This document shows, piece after piece, positions 25,801 to 37,023 of a DNA stretch of 64,000 nt; position 1 is the stretch's first letter, and each line of letters opens with the position of its first letter. A model generated the notes under the pieces. The model ran no database searches. It saw nothing but the letters and a program-made list of their open reading frames with translations, and was not told where the DNA came from. The DNA lies in contig OZ005706.1 in the NCBI GenBank assembly GCA_963930775.1, positions 1-64,000 on the forward strand, written 5' to 3'. A program made the position numbers and the translations under genes. Source of the stretch: Cliona cf. orientalis. Lineage: Eukaryota; Porifera; Demospongiae; Clionaida; Clionaidae.

Positions 25801-28025
25801 ACCCGGTCAGTGGTTAGTAGTGTACGTCACACACTGTGCCTGTGTGTATTGCAGTCACTCTCCAGCATAGAAACGAGTTTATTACTCATTGGGTTTGTTT
25901 TCATTCAGAATCCAGTAGTTGGAAGAACATTAACACTCATCTCTAAGAGTATCCAGAGCCTGGGAAACATCGCTGCACCAAAGGTACAAAGTTCACTCTA
26001 TTCTATGCTTTTGCACTAGTTAGCTGAAGACGGTTAGTTAGAAGATTTTTTTGTTCTCTTCATTTACAGTATAGTGCCAGTCTGCAACACAAGGAGACTC
26101 ACATGGCCCAGCTCAATATGGAGCTCACCGATCATATCAAGGAGATTAAAGAGGTTTGCCCCTCTTCATTATCACTGCTAAATTAAAACTTACTTCTCTC
26201 CCTCTGCCCTCCAGTATTTAACGACTGTATCTGACCCGCGAGGGGGCGTGGCCTGCCCCCTGGAGGACATGGTCTTCAGAGAAGGGTATATAAACATACT
26301 TCAGTTTTGTGAGTAAAGTTGGCAATTTTTCCCTTTTTCCAGATTTCTGGTGAAACGTTCTCAAGGACGTAAGAAAAATGGCCCAAAAAACTTTAGAACT
26401 CGCTATTTCTGTCTGACCAATCGAGAGCTGAGATATGCTAAGAAGAAGGGGGATTCCCCTCTCTGCACCATCCCCTCCCACGAGCTGCTCGCTGTGGAAA
26501 GAGTCGATGATGAAACATTTGGAGGAATGAAGTTTGTAAGTATCCACCTCTAGAGTTGAGTTTGTGAGAGAGGGAGTGAGACTCATGTTCTTCACCACTG
26601 ACAGATGTTTCAGTTGAGGCAGCCAGAGAGAATACTCTATATGCAGGCTAGGAACAGCGTCGACCTCATGGAGTGGTAAGCACAGATATAGTGCAATATT
26701 TAAGGCCTTATCTAGGATTTCAATGAGTATAGTATCCAGCTGAACGACGTGGGCTTGATCCTTGCCTTGAACTACGCATATCTTAGAGTAAACAGTGTTT
26801 GCGTCGTGTTGCTAGCATCTGTTGAGTGATGTTAGCGTCCTGTTACTATTAATTTTACTATAGGTTGTCAGCATTGTCCAAAGCATGTTCCAGATCACCA
26901 ACCAAACTCTACCACAGCGGAGCGTTCTTCAACGGATCATGGTCCTGGTCAGTGCTAGTGCTGAGAGCAGATGGCCGAGAGTAGCTTCCTTGCTGTAGTG
27001 TGATTGATGTTTAGTGAGAGTAACTTCCTGTTAATTATTAATTCTCTCCCTGCAGCTGTAAGAGCATAGACGAGAGCATTCACGGAGGATGCAAAACAAT
27101 CAGTCTGTAAGTATAATATTTTATCCCAACAATAACAAAATATTAAGATTCCTGATCGATTGATTGAGGGGCCAGTCTTAGTGTATATCTAGCGGGAAAG
27201 ACGTATGTACGATAAAAGCAGTGATGTACTATTTTATTTTGAAGCATGTGAGTGCAACATGTGTATGATATGTTTGAGAAGCAATTTCCATAATATTATT
27301 GTATACATGTGTTTTTGGTGAACTACGTAATATTATTTAGTGATCCTCCCCCCCCCCCCCCCTCTCCCCAGCTCCGTCCGGATGCTGGCTCACCGCGAGG
27401 ACATTGACTTAGAAAGAGAGTTACATCGAACATACAAGATGTTCCTGGAGGGACAAGCAGCGCTCATCTCCCACAAAGGTGACTCGGCCATTGTGTGTGT
27501 ACGTGTGTGTGTGTGCCCTTGCTCTGGTAGGGTAGTGCCCGGAGACTAATAATGATTTAGTGTAGTCCAAGTCTGCTGATTGTATAAGGAACGGTAATTG
27601 AGTTAGTAGTCATTTGCAGTTGTTCTGTCGCTGAGAGATGGACCACTAATTGATGAACAAACCGCAGCTTAATGGGTCCATAGTAGCCACTGGCCGGCAG
27701 CCTGGCCTGGGAGCTTTCTAGTCTATAGCAGAGGTAGCTTTTATACTTTGCTGAAGTTTGACCAGAGAAATGACTTAGTATTATGATACTATCGTTGTCC
27801 CCCCTCCCCCCAGATGAGGCTACTCGTCAGGCCCGTGGTGATGGAGAGAGAAGGGATGATAGTCTACCTCCGCGACTCGCCACTCTCTGTGAACTGTTGG
27901 TCTTCATCAAGAACCTTGAATTGACCTCTGCGACCCAGCTCTCTGAGCTGGAGCTGCGAAAGAGGCCGGGCAGCTGTGAGCACCCATACAAGTGCCCCAG
28001 CGGGGAGGCACTCGTCATAAAGTGA
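22832..28025 (+). CDS. RASA3: GAP1-family Ras GTPase-activating protein (RASA2/RASA3-like)
   Basis: Turns off Ras (and possibly Rap1) by stimulating GTP hydrolysis at the membrane. The start is ATG 22832 (MSELETSS); a GTG in frame upstream is not needed. Domain order from the exons: C2A ([15 protein letters not shown], then [20 protein letters not shown]), C2B ([38 protein letters not shown]), RasGAP catalytic domain ([20 protein letters not shown], then [14 protein letters not shown]), PH domain ([20 protein letters not shown]) and a Btk zinc motif ([14 protein letters not shown], then GGC). That order is diagnostic of the GAP1 family. The C-terminus ends in LVIK at 28025. A polyadenylation signal (AATAAA) lies near 28172. 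RASA2 and RASA3 cannot be separated by eye, so the symbol stands for the subfamily. Confidence 0.93.
24085..24184. repeat. Tandem duplication of a 54-bp segment
   Basis: TAGTGTTAGTAATGATTCTT occurs at 24085 and again at 24139, and the following 25 bases also match with few differences. Lies in a RasGAP intron between the C2A and C2B exons. Confidence 0.9.
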
Positions 28026-28252
28026 CCTCTGACCCCTACTTCATCATCTCCTTCCATCTCATCTCATGACAGATCCTCCGTTTGTTAGACAGTGTGACGG
28101 ATAATTATGATTTTTATAGTTCATTAGTTTGGTGGTAATTTTTATATCAACATGAAATGTGTGAACTTGTCAATAAATAATTTATGTATAAGTGATTATC
28201 ATGCGAAATGGTTGCGTTTGATTGGTTGCTGATAACAGTGTGTATTATGAAA

Positions 28253-31200
28253 CTAAAACCCAATTCGTCTTGTCTTTGAAGTGGTTGGGGCATGGCTTTT
28301 GGTGGGTGTGGTTTTAGCAGTGGGACTCAAACCCAGTACTCCATCACCTGCAAATAATTAAAGAGCATAACAATTTTAATAACATTCAATTATGCATTAA
28401 TTAACCTGGGTCATCCCCCTGCTCCAGTTTAAGTGTTGGAGTGTCAGTGGTGCTAATTTCAAGCAAATCTCTCTGGATCTCAGACCCACCTGTATTATAC
28501 AATACATACAAAATTACAAAATGAGGCTTAGAATTTCTGAATAATTTCAGCTCACTAGTTATCCACTTTGAAGTGAGTGAACATTCCAGCTCAGTCTGAG
28601 GCTCACGAATGGCACACACCTCTCTCAGGGACACAAGGTCAGAGGTCAAAGGTGAGGACGACACCACCAAACTACCAAATGGTTCGGAACAGAAGCTACA
28701 ACGCTGGAAAGAGGGAGGGGGAGGGGGAGGGGGAGGGGGAGGGGGAGAGGGAGGGGGAGGGGGAGGGGGAGAAGGTCGACTGGCCGAGGAACTGGTTGAC
28801 GTCATATAATCAGCGATCTTAAGGTTAGGAAAATGCTGACTGTGCATATGGTGGCACCGCAGGCAAAGTCCATCTTCAGATGACGACACTAAATCTGTGC
28901 AGAAAAGAAAATTGGTAATACTATCAACACAAGACACGCACAATGATGTCTATTACACTGAGCGATGGCATTCATATCCACAGTCCCCATAGCAGGAAGG
29001 TCCCTATACCGAGTCAGCTCCTGTGTGTGTGGGCGTGGTCAATAAACTAATTAACAGTCAGGTTAGGTACACGTACGGCACAATCTTGTGGTTTACGAGA
29101 CATTACCACTGCTCTACAGAACATGACATAACTATTGAGAACAATTGACGCTGACAAACCTAATCACGGACATCGTAAGATTTCAAGATGAGCAGCTGGC
29201 AGCAGTGTAGGCATATTATGAGAACGACTGATGGAGAACTAACCAACTACAAATTATCCGTCGCTAGCTGAGGGCCATATACTATATACAGGACATGCAG
29301 CAGAGAGTGCTGACCTGCTCCTGACTGGATGCCTCACTCAGCCAAAGTCTGTAGCCAACAGAGAGGGAGGGGGAGAGAGAGAGGGAGGGAGAGGGGGAGA
29401 GGGAGGGGGAGAGAGAGAGGGAGGGAGAGGGGGAGAGGGAGGGAGAGGGGGAGAGGGAAGGAGAGAATTCAGCATAGTGCCAGCACTGGTAGAAGCTGTC
29501 TCCTAGGGACGTCAGCTGAAGCAAGGAGTGAATTTGAAAGACATATGTGGCAATACTAATGGCTTAATTCAGTTAGATAATCAATGGGCCGTACAATTAT
29601 GGGAGCTTGTCTACAAGATTGATATATTATATTGCACAGACACTCACCAATACTGCAGCGAAGTTGTCTTTGTCAAGTGACATGAGAGCAGCACCGATGG
29701 CTGGCTGGACGAACCTTAACCCCACCAGAGGAAGAGAGGAGGAGATAGGAAGACCTCTTAACCAACGAAGCTGCTCACTAAGAAAATTAATAAGAAGCTG
29801 AAAGGAGATAGACAGAGGGAGATAGATAATAACCTTGGAGTGAGGACGGAATGGGGTGAAAGTGCAAAGTATGGAGGACTGTCACGACCATTGTAACACA
29901 CAACTACACTCTCGCAGTCGACTGCTGATGTCAGCAAAACCATAGCTAACTATTCCGTCAAGGAAACTGCATCATTGCATTAATGAATCATCTTTTCCTT
30001 AGCTGCTAAAAAGAAAGGATACTGGTTTCATGTTTAGTTTGGATGGCAGAGAGGGCAAAGGGCGAAGAGTTTAGCTGATGCTGGATGGCCAGGAGGGCGT
30101 GGTCAGGCTGACGGACATCCAACAGGAAGAGGGTGTGGTCTGTAGCCACCAACACACGGAATGGGTGAGAGACGTCACGTGACAGACATGTGATTAAAGG
30201 AGCTTCAAAGATGGCAGTCAGCTCTCCATGATCAACACCGTCCTATATATACATGTACAATGTAGCCAGAATAATAATTAAGAAGATAATTAAAATAATG
30301 GCACCTTCTTTAGATCTGCAAAAATAATTAATCTTTTATCTTCAATATAACGTAACTCACCCTGATGTCTAGAGCGTAGAGTTCTGAGGTGGTTGCTAGC
30401 ATGAGGCAGCGTGGTTGACCGCCAAAGCAGCAAAGGGTGAACCGCTGACCTTGGAGGGGGCACGGGGGTAAGGAGAGGAGCTCTCCACTCTTCCTCCTCA
30501 GGAACACACTCCCTCTCTCTGTCAGGATAGCCACCTCTCCAGCGATGTAAGGACTGCAGCAAGGGAAGACACAGTAGCAGCACATTATAACAAATATTAT
30601 TCCAGTGGCCCAGAATGAATGCCAAGTGACTAATAATAATATTATTAACATGAGACGATTCAACAAAAACTACTAATAATATAAGAAGCAAATTTTATGC
30701 ATCTATAATAATTATTATACAATCATCTACCTATTTCACTTGTATGGGGTCTGCTGTACTTACCTCAACTGAGCATAGCATACTGGACCGTCCGCAGCAT
30801 AGACCGCAATGCAGTGAAGGAGGGTGTGGCCACTTGAGCCCACTTCAAATAGTGTCACATGATAGTCGCTACGGCAACACAAAATAACTACGGGGAATGT
30901 CAGACTAATCATACTTATGCTATTCCAGACTGGCGAACCTTTTTCCTGAACTTTCTCTGTATTCATCTGACGGATCTTGCTCGGCAGATCGTAGGCCTCA
31001 ATGAAGGCAAGGGAAAGGGGAGCGCAGTCATATGACCATTCTCTGAACGTTGATTGGTCGCTGGAACTGCTGTCGCCATGCTTAGCTCGGATACCTCCCA
31101 CAGCTGTGCAATGGAACCTTCATTATCATCAATGCATACAACAGCAGGACTGCATACTTAGAGTACAAAGGTCAGGGCCAGAGGCAGACATCAGATAACC

Positions 31201-31901
31201 AATATAGGCCGTAGATGACTCGATGGAAAGTACAAAGGTCATAGCGGAGCCCCGCAGAGGCTCGGCTGCGTCTGATTCGTTGATGAGATCACATGCTAGT
31301 GGGAGTGGCACCCGCTCCCCTGGGTAATTGGTATAGAGATAGCACACCTGCATGTGTCGTAGTTGCATAATCATGTTAAGTCATTGAGTATGACATTATA
31401 CCTCCTTGAAGGTCTTGAACTTTGCCCCTGGAGCAGGTGGGCCGTGATGCTGTTTATGTTGCAGGTGATCATAAGGAGTACCTAGAGTTTATCAACACAT
31501 CTGCATAGTAACACTTACAGTTGTAATATCAACATACACATGTGCACCTATGTTAGAGTTTATCAACACGTGTGTGCATGCGTATAGTCAACAGTGGAGG
31601 ATTGCAACACAACTCACGGACGCTGGGAGGAATCAGCGGAAGGCAGGGACTATCATACACCACACAACGTTCACGACCTGACACAATTAATGAATTATGT
31701 CATTTTTATGGCAGTCAGTCGAGTCATAGATTTCTTCTTTATATTTAATAAAAATACAGTACCTTGATGGAGGCACGTGATCTGTCCATCCTCCCTCTCC
31801 AGAAATGCCATAAACTGTCCATAGTCAAGGCTAGCATGGCCGCCATCGGTAGATGAGCCGCTAGAACTAGCTGATGGAAACTCGCAAGTTGCTACGTCCA
31901 T
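28253..31901 (-). CDS. TAF1C: RNA polymerase I TBP-associated factor, TAF1C-like (SL1 subunit)
   Basis: Subunit of SL1/TIF-IB, which brings Pol I to rRNA promoters. Start taken at ATG 31901; last exon 28345-28253. Identification rests on the beta-propeller region: RSDYHVTLFEVG, then AGEVAILTERGSVFL, then RCLMLATTSELYALDIR, then VATDHTLFLLDVRQP, each with a matching segment in human TAF1C (RSDYHCAVWKFG, PGELAICSRSGAVCL, LYLVDERLP), in the same order. The C-terminus ends RRIGF, against PRMGF in human TAF1C, reached by an intron from 28404 to 28346. A poly-proline run near residue 500-550 is encoded by the G-rich repeat at 28711-28773. One intron (29946-30022) has U12-type sites. Divergent from PHB2 with 118 bp between starts. 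Confidence 0.78.
28711..28773. repeat. (GGGGGA)n coding repeat
   Basis: G-rich 6-bp repeat on the plus strand. On the minus strand it encodes the poly-proline run of TAF1C. Runs of four and five G make it a G-quadruplex candidate on the strand opposite the gene's mRNA. Confidence 0.92.
29361..29465. repeat. (GGGAGA/GGGGGAGA)n purine repeat
   Basis: Pure-purine low-complexity tract of about 100 bp in a TAF1C intron. Blocks such as GAGAGGGAGGGAGAGGG recur. Confidence 0.92.
29946..30022 (-). other. U12-type (GT-AG) intron of TAF1C
   Basis: On the minus strand the intron starts GTATCCTTTC, the U12 donor consensus, and contains TTCCTTGAC, the U12 branch-site consensus, with the branch A 12 nt before the end (TTAG). 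The reading frame joins ETx to TMVLLTSAVDCES, matching the TAF1C order. Intron length is 77 nt. Confidence 0.8.
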
Positions 31902-32019
31902 CCAAGCATTCTGCCAATAGGTAAAGGTCGCCAGATCATAAGTTGCTGTACGCGGTACGCATAATTGGGGCCAAAAATTTCGAAAACCACGTGGTGGCTA
32001 AAAGATTTGCATCTGTGTG

Positions 32020-34103
32020 ATGGCGAAGCGATTTGATGTACAGAAGACATTTAAGTTTGGAGGAGGTAGTGGTGGTCTTCCTCGAGGAGCGGGGTTAGGG
32101 GTGAAGCTCTTGGGAGCAGCTGCGCTGGTTGGCATTGGAATCAGTCAGTCGATGTACACAGGTCGGTCGCATCAACACAGTGCTGCATATGCATCATGAT
32201 GCACGGGATGGGGTGTACGTAGTATGCCATAAGCATAGATGATATATAATCTATACCATAAGTAAGTATATTGTGATATAATGTATGTGCAGTTGATGGT
32301 GGTCATCGAGCTATTCTGTTCAGCCGGCTGACAGGAATTCAGCAGAAGATCTACAGTGAAGGCATACACTTCAGGTAGATATCTACTCTATGACTAGAAC
32401 TCGACCAGCGTCTGATAAATTCACCACATGCAGTACATGCATACACCTAGCTATTTGGTACATATCACATACCTTTAATTTTGAGAAGTGAGATGCTTTT
32501 CATTGCTATCTCCAAGTTAATTTATAAGCTGATGCATCATTTTGGATCAAGTGGCCAAAACGGCCCCGCAAAAATCCGGTGACCTAAAACCCTGTCACAA
32601 TAGCATGCGAAAATTATCATTTTTAGTTGTGTGTATTGTTCTGCTGTAGAATCCCATGGCTCCAGCGTCCAATCATCTACGACATTCGAGCGCGTCCTAA
32701 GCTGCTGACCTCTCCAACTGGCAGCAAGGACCTTCAGATGGTCAACATGGGTCTACGTGTTCTCTACCGTCCCGACCAGCACAAGCTGCCAGGCATGTAC
32801 CGACTCCTGGGGGTCGACTATGATGAAAGGGTCTTACCCTCCATCTGTAACGAGGTAAAACACAATCATCTATTTCCACTATTTATGTATAGAAATAATG
32901 ACAAAGTACCATAGATCACGAAATTTTTGCTGTTAAAAATTTTTCGTCGATGACCTTTTCCAACGAAAATTAAACACACGAAATATTTTTTATAATGTAC
33001 ATCGACCTATACCTATTTTGGTCGCTAAAGTCTGGCGACGAAATTTAGACTATGCAAAAAATTTACAAGCGAAATATTTTACCGGTGAAAATATCCCGCT
33101 CTACGGTATTGTTGATTTTTTATATTTTGGTGGTTGTAGGTTCTTAAAGCAGTTGTTGCTCAGTTCAATGCCTCCCAGCTCATCACTCAGAGAGCTAAAG
33201 TGAGTCAAAAAGTATTTGTTAATTATTGAGCATTGGGCGTCACATTCTGTGTGCAGGTCAGTATACTAGTGAACTATTCTCTGTGCAGGTCAGTATACTA
33301 GTGAGGGAGCAACTGATGGAGAGAGCAAGGGATTTCTTTATCATTCTAGACGACGTTTCATTGGTAAATTAAAAAAAAAAATTTTCCAATCTAACACTTT
33401 ATTGTGTGTATGATCCAATGGGTTATATTATTATATTCCTAGAGCCATTTATATGATCTCTAATGATATTATTGTTTTCAGACTGACTTGAGTTTTGGTC
33501 GCGAGTACACAGCTGCCGTTGAGGCGAAGCAGGTGGCCCAGCAGGAGGCTCAGAGGGCACAGTTCATCGTGGAGAAGGCTAAACAAGAGAGACAGGAGAA
33601 GATTGTCAGAGCTGAAGGAGAAGCAGAGGCAGCCACCATGATATCCACCTCTACTCTAACACACACACACACACACCAGACACATGCACAGACATCTCCT
33701 ATATAGGCTTGGCTCAATTTATAATCTATCTGGTGACAGTGCCAGAAAATTAGTATTTCGATCCTTAACTGCTGTGGTCACTTGGGTAAGGCTCTGAAGG
33801 AGAATCCAGGTTATCTCAAACTGAGGAAGATCAGAGCTGCCCAGGCCATTGCCCGCACTGTGAGTCACCACCGACAATAACTGCATCATCAGTAATATAA
33901 TCATCGTGGTGGATTTCTCTATTGCAGATGTCACAGTCACAAAACCGTGTGTACCTGAATGCCGATACTCTCATGCTCAATCTTAAAGATATGGAAACGT
34001 ACGTCAACTATATAGAGAAATAATATTATTGCTCTTTCTCCGCATAACACAAATCAACATAATGCACACACACATACATACATACAGGTTCCAGAAGAAA
34101 TGA
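32020..34103 (+). CDS. PHB2: Prohibitin-2
   Basis: Inner-mitochondrial-membrane scaffold that forms a ring with prohibitin-1. Start ATG 32020 ([13 protein letters not shown]), last exon 34089-34103 (FQKK stop). A hydrophobic segment [16 protein letters not shown] serves as membrane anchor. The SPFH domain follows: [90 protein letters not shown]. Then the coiled coil: [19 protein letters not shown] to [13 protein letters not shown], then [20 protein letters not shown] and [11 protein letters not shown]. Nearly every block matches animal PHB2. The intron at 33641-33781 is of AT-AC U12 type. The exon near 33286 has a duplicated acceptor. The C-terminus is shorter than in human (no GSDSLIKGKK-like tail). 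Confidence 0.96.
32909..33106. mobile_element. Inverted-repeat element (MITE), TA-flanked, in a PHB2 intron
   Basis: About 198 bp between TA dinucleotides at 32907-32908 and 33107-33108. The left end reads CCATAGATCACGAAATTTTT and the right end is an imperfect complement ending GCTCTACGG. Interior is AT-rich with several CGAAAT motifs. No coding capacity. Related in style, but not in sequence, to the element at 5630-5801. Confidence 0.6.
33245..33308 (+). repeat. Duplicated 3' splice site of a PHB2 exon
   Basis: TGTGCAGGTCAGTATACTAG occurs twice, at about 33250 and 33282, including the AG acceptor and the first exon bases. Only the second copy keeps the reading frame (VSILVREQL). Use of the first would give an early stop within about 14 codons. 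Confidence 0.88.
33641..33781 (+). other. U12-type AT-AC intron of PHB2
   Basis: The exon ends GAGGCAGCCACCATG and the intron starts ATATCCACCT. It contains TCCTTAAC (33762-33769) with the branch A 13-14 nt before the end and closes in AC. No GT donor fits the frame, and the join gives [17 protein letters not shown], exactly the PHB2 order. Length 141 nt. Confidence 0.88.
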
Positions 34104-34290
34104 AGCATATTCTATATAATGTTATAATAGGGTCTCAATAATAATGTTATATTGGATGACATTTAATAATCAAAAGATGTGTCTATAGTCTGCTCTGTCA
34201 GTGAGTGTGTTGGATATTTTTGTTTGCAAAGAATTGTAATTTTATTGTGATGTCAGGCCACACCTATTGTCTTTGTTGAACAATTGGTTG

Positions 34291-36053
34291 TTAATTGTTT
34301 GGGCCAAGCACAACACAGCGAAAGAAGATGGCGTCATTTTCAACGAAATCCGACTCGCCCATCTGAAGCTTTGGTAGAGCGATGAACTTGGGGTAGCCAT
34401 AACCAACGTTTCTCTCTCCCTCAGGGCGGAAGAAGTAGTGTAGGCGAGGGTCGGGATGAATGTCCTTCAGTACGCTCTGACCACCTCTGCACAATAGAGA
34501 GAGATAACAGAAAAGCATGGTGCTATCAGATTCTAGAATTCTAAATTGACTAGTATGCTTAGAATATTCACCGCAAATCATTGGGGAGATAGCATGTGAA
34601 AAATGTGTCGATTCTCTTACTTGCAGTTGAGTAGATAGAGGAAGACCCTCCTCTGAAATGGCCAGGGCAGTATCTCATCAAACTGTCCCTTCATCACGAC
34701 AAAGTAGAGGGAGAGAAAGCCATGGTTGTGGTCACCAGCGGGGTACACACACAGGCATAGCTTATATCCACCCTCCCCAGAGTAGAATGATGGGCTGTAG
34801 ATGACAGAACTAGCCGGGTCACCTTCCTGTGCTGACTTGATGCGCTCTGTAATGTTGCCAATTCTCCATGTGAACTGCCCAGAGAGAGGGTAAAGGGTCG
34901 TCTCTACCTCCTTCACGTTGGTCAGTTGATTGTTCAACACAGTCTCTAGCTGCTCGACCTTAGATTGCAGCTCAAGAAGTGTCTCTGCCATCTTAGCTGT
35001 GCGTAGTGGAGCACACTGCACCATGTGATCACCCATCTTGCTTCTTGGAATCCTTTCTGTGCAGCCAAAAGTCTGCATGGGGCAGGGGATTGGTACAAGG
35101 GGACACTCCTTGTAGTGGGACGACAGGAGACGACGCAAGAACAGCTGGTCTGTGCAACCATACTGACACTGAACCTTGTAGCCAGGGCACTCGCCAAGGT
35201 GACGCTTGAGGTCACTGCGAGCAACTTCTTCATCACAATGCTCACACTTCACCTGAAAATCACAGGGAAAGAAATCAAATATTATCATCAATAATTTTTT
35301 TTCCATAGATATCGATTGCTCAGGCTCTATGACATTGTAGTTGCTGTGATGACTGTGTGTACCTTCGCTTTGGGGCAGTCTTCATCAAGGTGCCCTTGCA
35401 GCTCTGTCTTCAGGATACTTATTCCACAGAGGTCACAGGTCGTCATGGAGTGCGGGCACTTGCTGAGGTGGGATTCCTTGTCGGAGTAAGTCCCCTTCCA
35501 ATCACAGCCTTCGTTAGGGCACCTAATCTTGAGACTGTTGATCTGTAGCCGGACCGCGTTGTCGGGGAACGTGTTACTGAATGAGATCTCCGTTCGGTCG
35601 TTGGGGCAGACATTGTTTCGGGAATTGATGACTGGCTTGATACAATCCTTGCAGAACCGATGACCACAGGGAGTCTAAAATTCAATTATGCATAATGATT
35701 TATAATTTACACAAATTATCACAATCATCATTCAGGCATATATACAAGAGAACATGCATTATGCCAATTGATGAAGGGACTACCTCATTCCAGTCGACCC
35801 AGGGGTCAGAGATATCATGCAGGGCTGGCCTTCACCTTTCAATCAGTATTGCACCGCCTTTAATATCTCAGCACACACACATGCTTTCCTATACCTGGTG
35901 GGGGTTCTTGAGCACGCTGAGGCATATGGCACACTTGAGGTAGTCGGGAACTTCGTCTATGAACATATGGTCTGGTTCATCGTCCGTTGCAGTGGCAGCC
36001 GAGGGTGGTGCGCCGCCAGCGGCCGCTCCAGGGGTAACGGGAGGACTGCTCAT
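34291..36053 (-). CDS. TNF-receptor-associated factor (RING, TRAF zinc fingers, MATH)
   Basis: Signalling adaptor and E3 ubiquitin ligase below TNF-receptor and Toll/IL-1-type receptors. Start ATG 36051-36053 (MSSPPVTPGAAAGG). RING: YLKCAICLSVLKNP, then TPCGHRFCKDCI and CPNDRTEI. TRAF-type zinc fingers follow (CPNEGCDWKGTYSDKESHL, CDLCGISILKTELQGHLDED, CEHCDEEVARSDLKRHLGEC, CQYGCTDQLFLRRLLSSHY, CPMQTFGCTERIPRSKMGDH). A short coiled coil (LLELQSKVEQLETVLNNQL) precedes the MATH domain (FTWRIGNITERIKSAQEG, SPSFYSGEGGYKLCLCVYP, HGFLSLYFVVMKGQFDEILP, then FFRCVVLG). Domain order is that of TRAF4/TRAF6-like proteins; I do not assign a number. Divergent from BRCC3, about 200 bp between starts. Confidence 0.95.
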
Positions 36054-36255
36054 AGCCTAGCCACACTAACGATCAATCTCCTCTCCCTCACGTCACCTAG
36101 CCTGCTGGAGTTATGAACACACAACCTCTCGTTCGCTGATTTCTAAATCCTTCAGTTATCGACCACACCCACAATGTGATGATGTCATCCGAGGGGCGTG
36201 GTGAACTCCTTGGCAGATCCAGATCAGACTTTGTGTATGGTTGGTGATCTTAGCG

Positions 36256-36992
36256 ATGGTTCACTGCGTTGAGCTGTGTTCTGATGTCTACCAGGTCTGC
36301 CTGACTCACGCTCTCTCGACAGAGAAGGAGGAGGTCATGGGGCTGCTAATGGGAGAGGTGACTACTTAGTAAATTGATGACCATATTTAATTTGGGGGTC
36401 CCCAAATTAACATCAGAGGAGTCTCTCCAAAAATATTCATGTATTAATCTATTCTCTTAACTACGTAGCTTCGTGAGAATAAAGTTGTGCATATCTGCTC
36501 AGCGTTTGCGATGCGTCGTTCTGACAAGCAGCCGGATCGTGTTGAGATCTCCCCTGAGCAGCTGTCAGCAGCTGCCATTGAGGCCGAGGTAAGATCACAC
36601 TAGACATGGCAATGAATGACCTTTAGTGATCAATGAGTGTTTCACTACCTTCAGCAACTGGCTGCAAAGCTGAAGAGGCCTATTCAGGTGCTGGGATGGT
36701 ACCACAGCCACCCGCACATCACGGTCTGGCCTTCTCATGTTGGTGAGACAAATAGTTTAGAAATTATGAAATGTTTTATTTATAGCATTTTTTTGTCAGA
36801 CGTGAGCACTCAGTCGAGCTACCAGCTCCTGGATCCCAACTTTATTGGACTCATCTTCTCCTGTTTCAACGACTCAGACAAAAAGAAGAGTCGGATGCAG
36901 TTGATCTGCTTCCAGTCTGTGTCCAGGGCAGACTCAAGGTATTGCAATAAGAAAACTCTCTACATTCTTTTCCTTTATAAGACCAGGCAAAA

Positions 36993-37023
<31 letters not shown>

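Noticed and set aside
28577-28822. Glu/Gly-rich plus-strand frames
   Set aside because: Products of the G-rich repeat, antisense to TAF1C.
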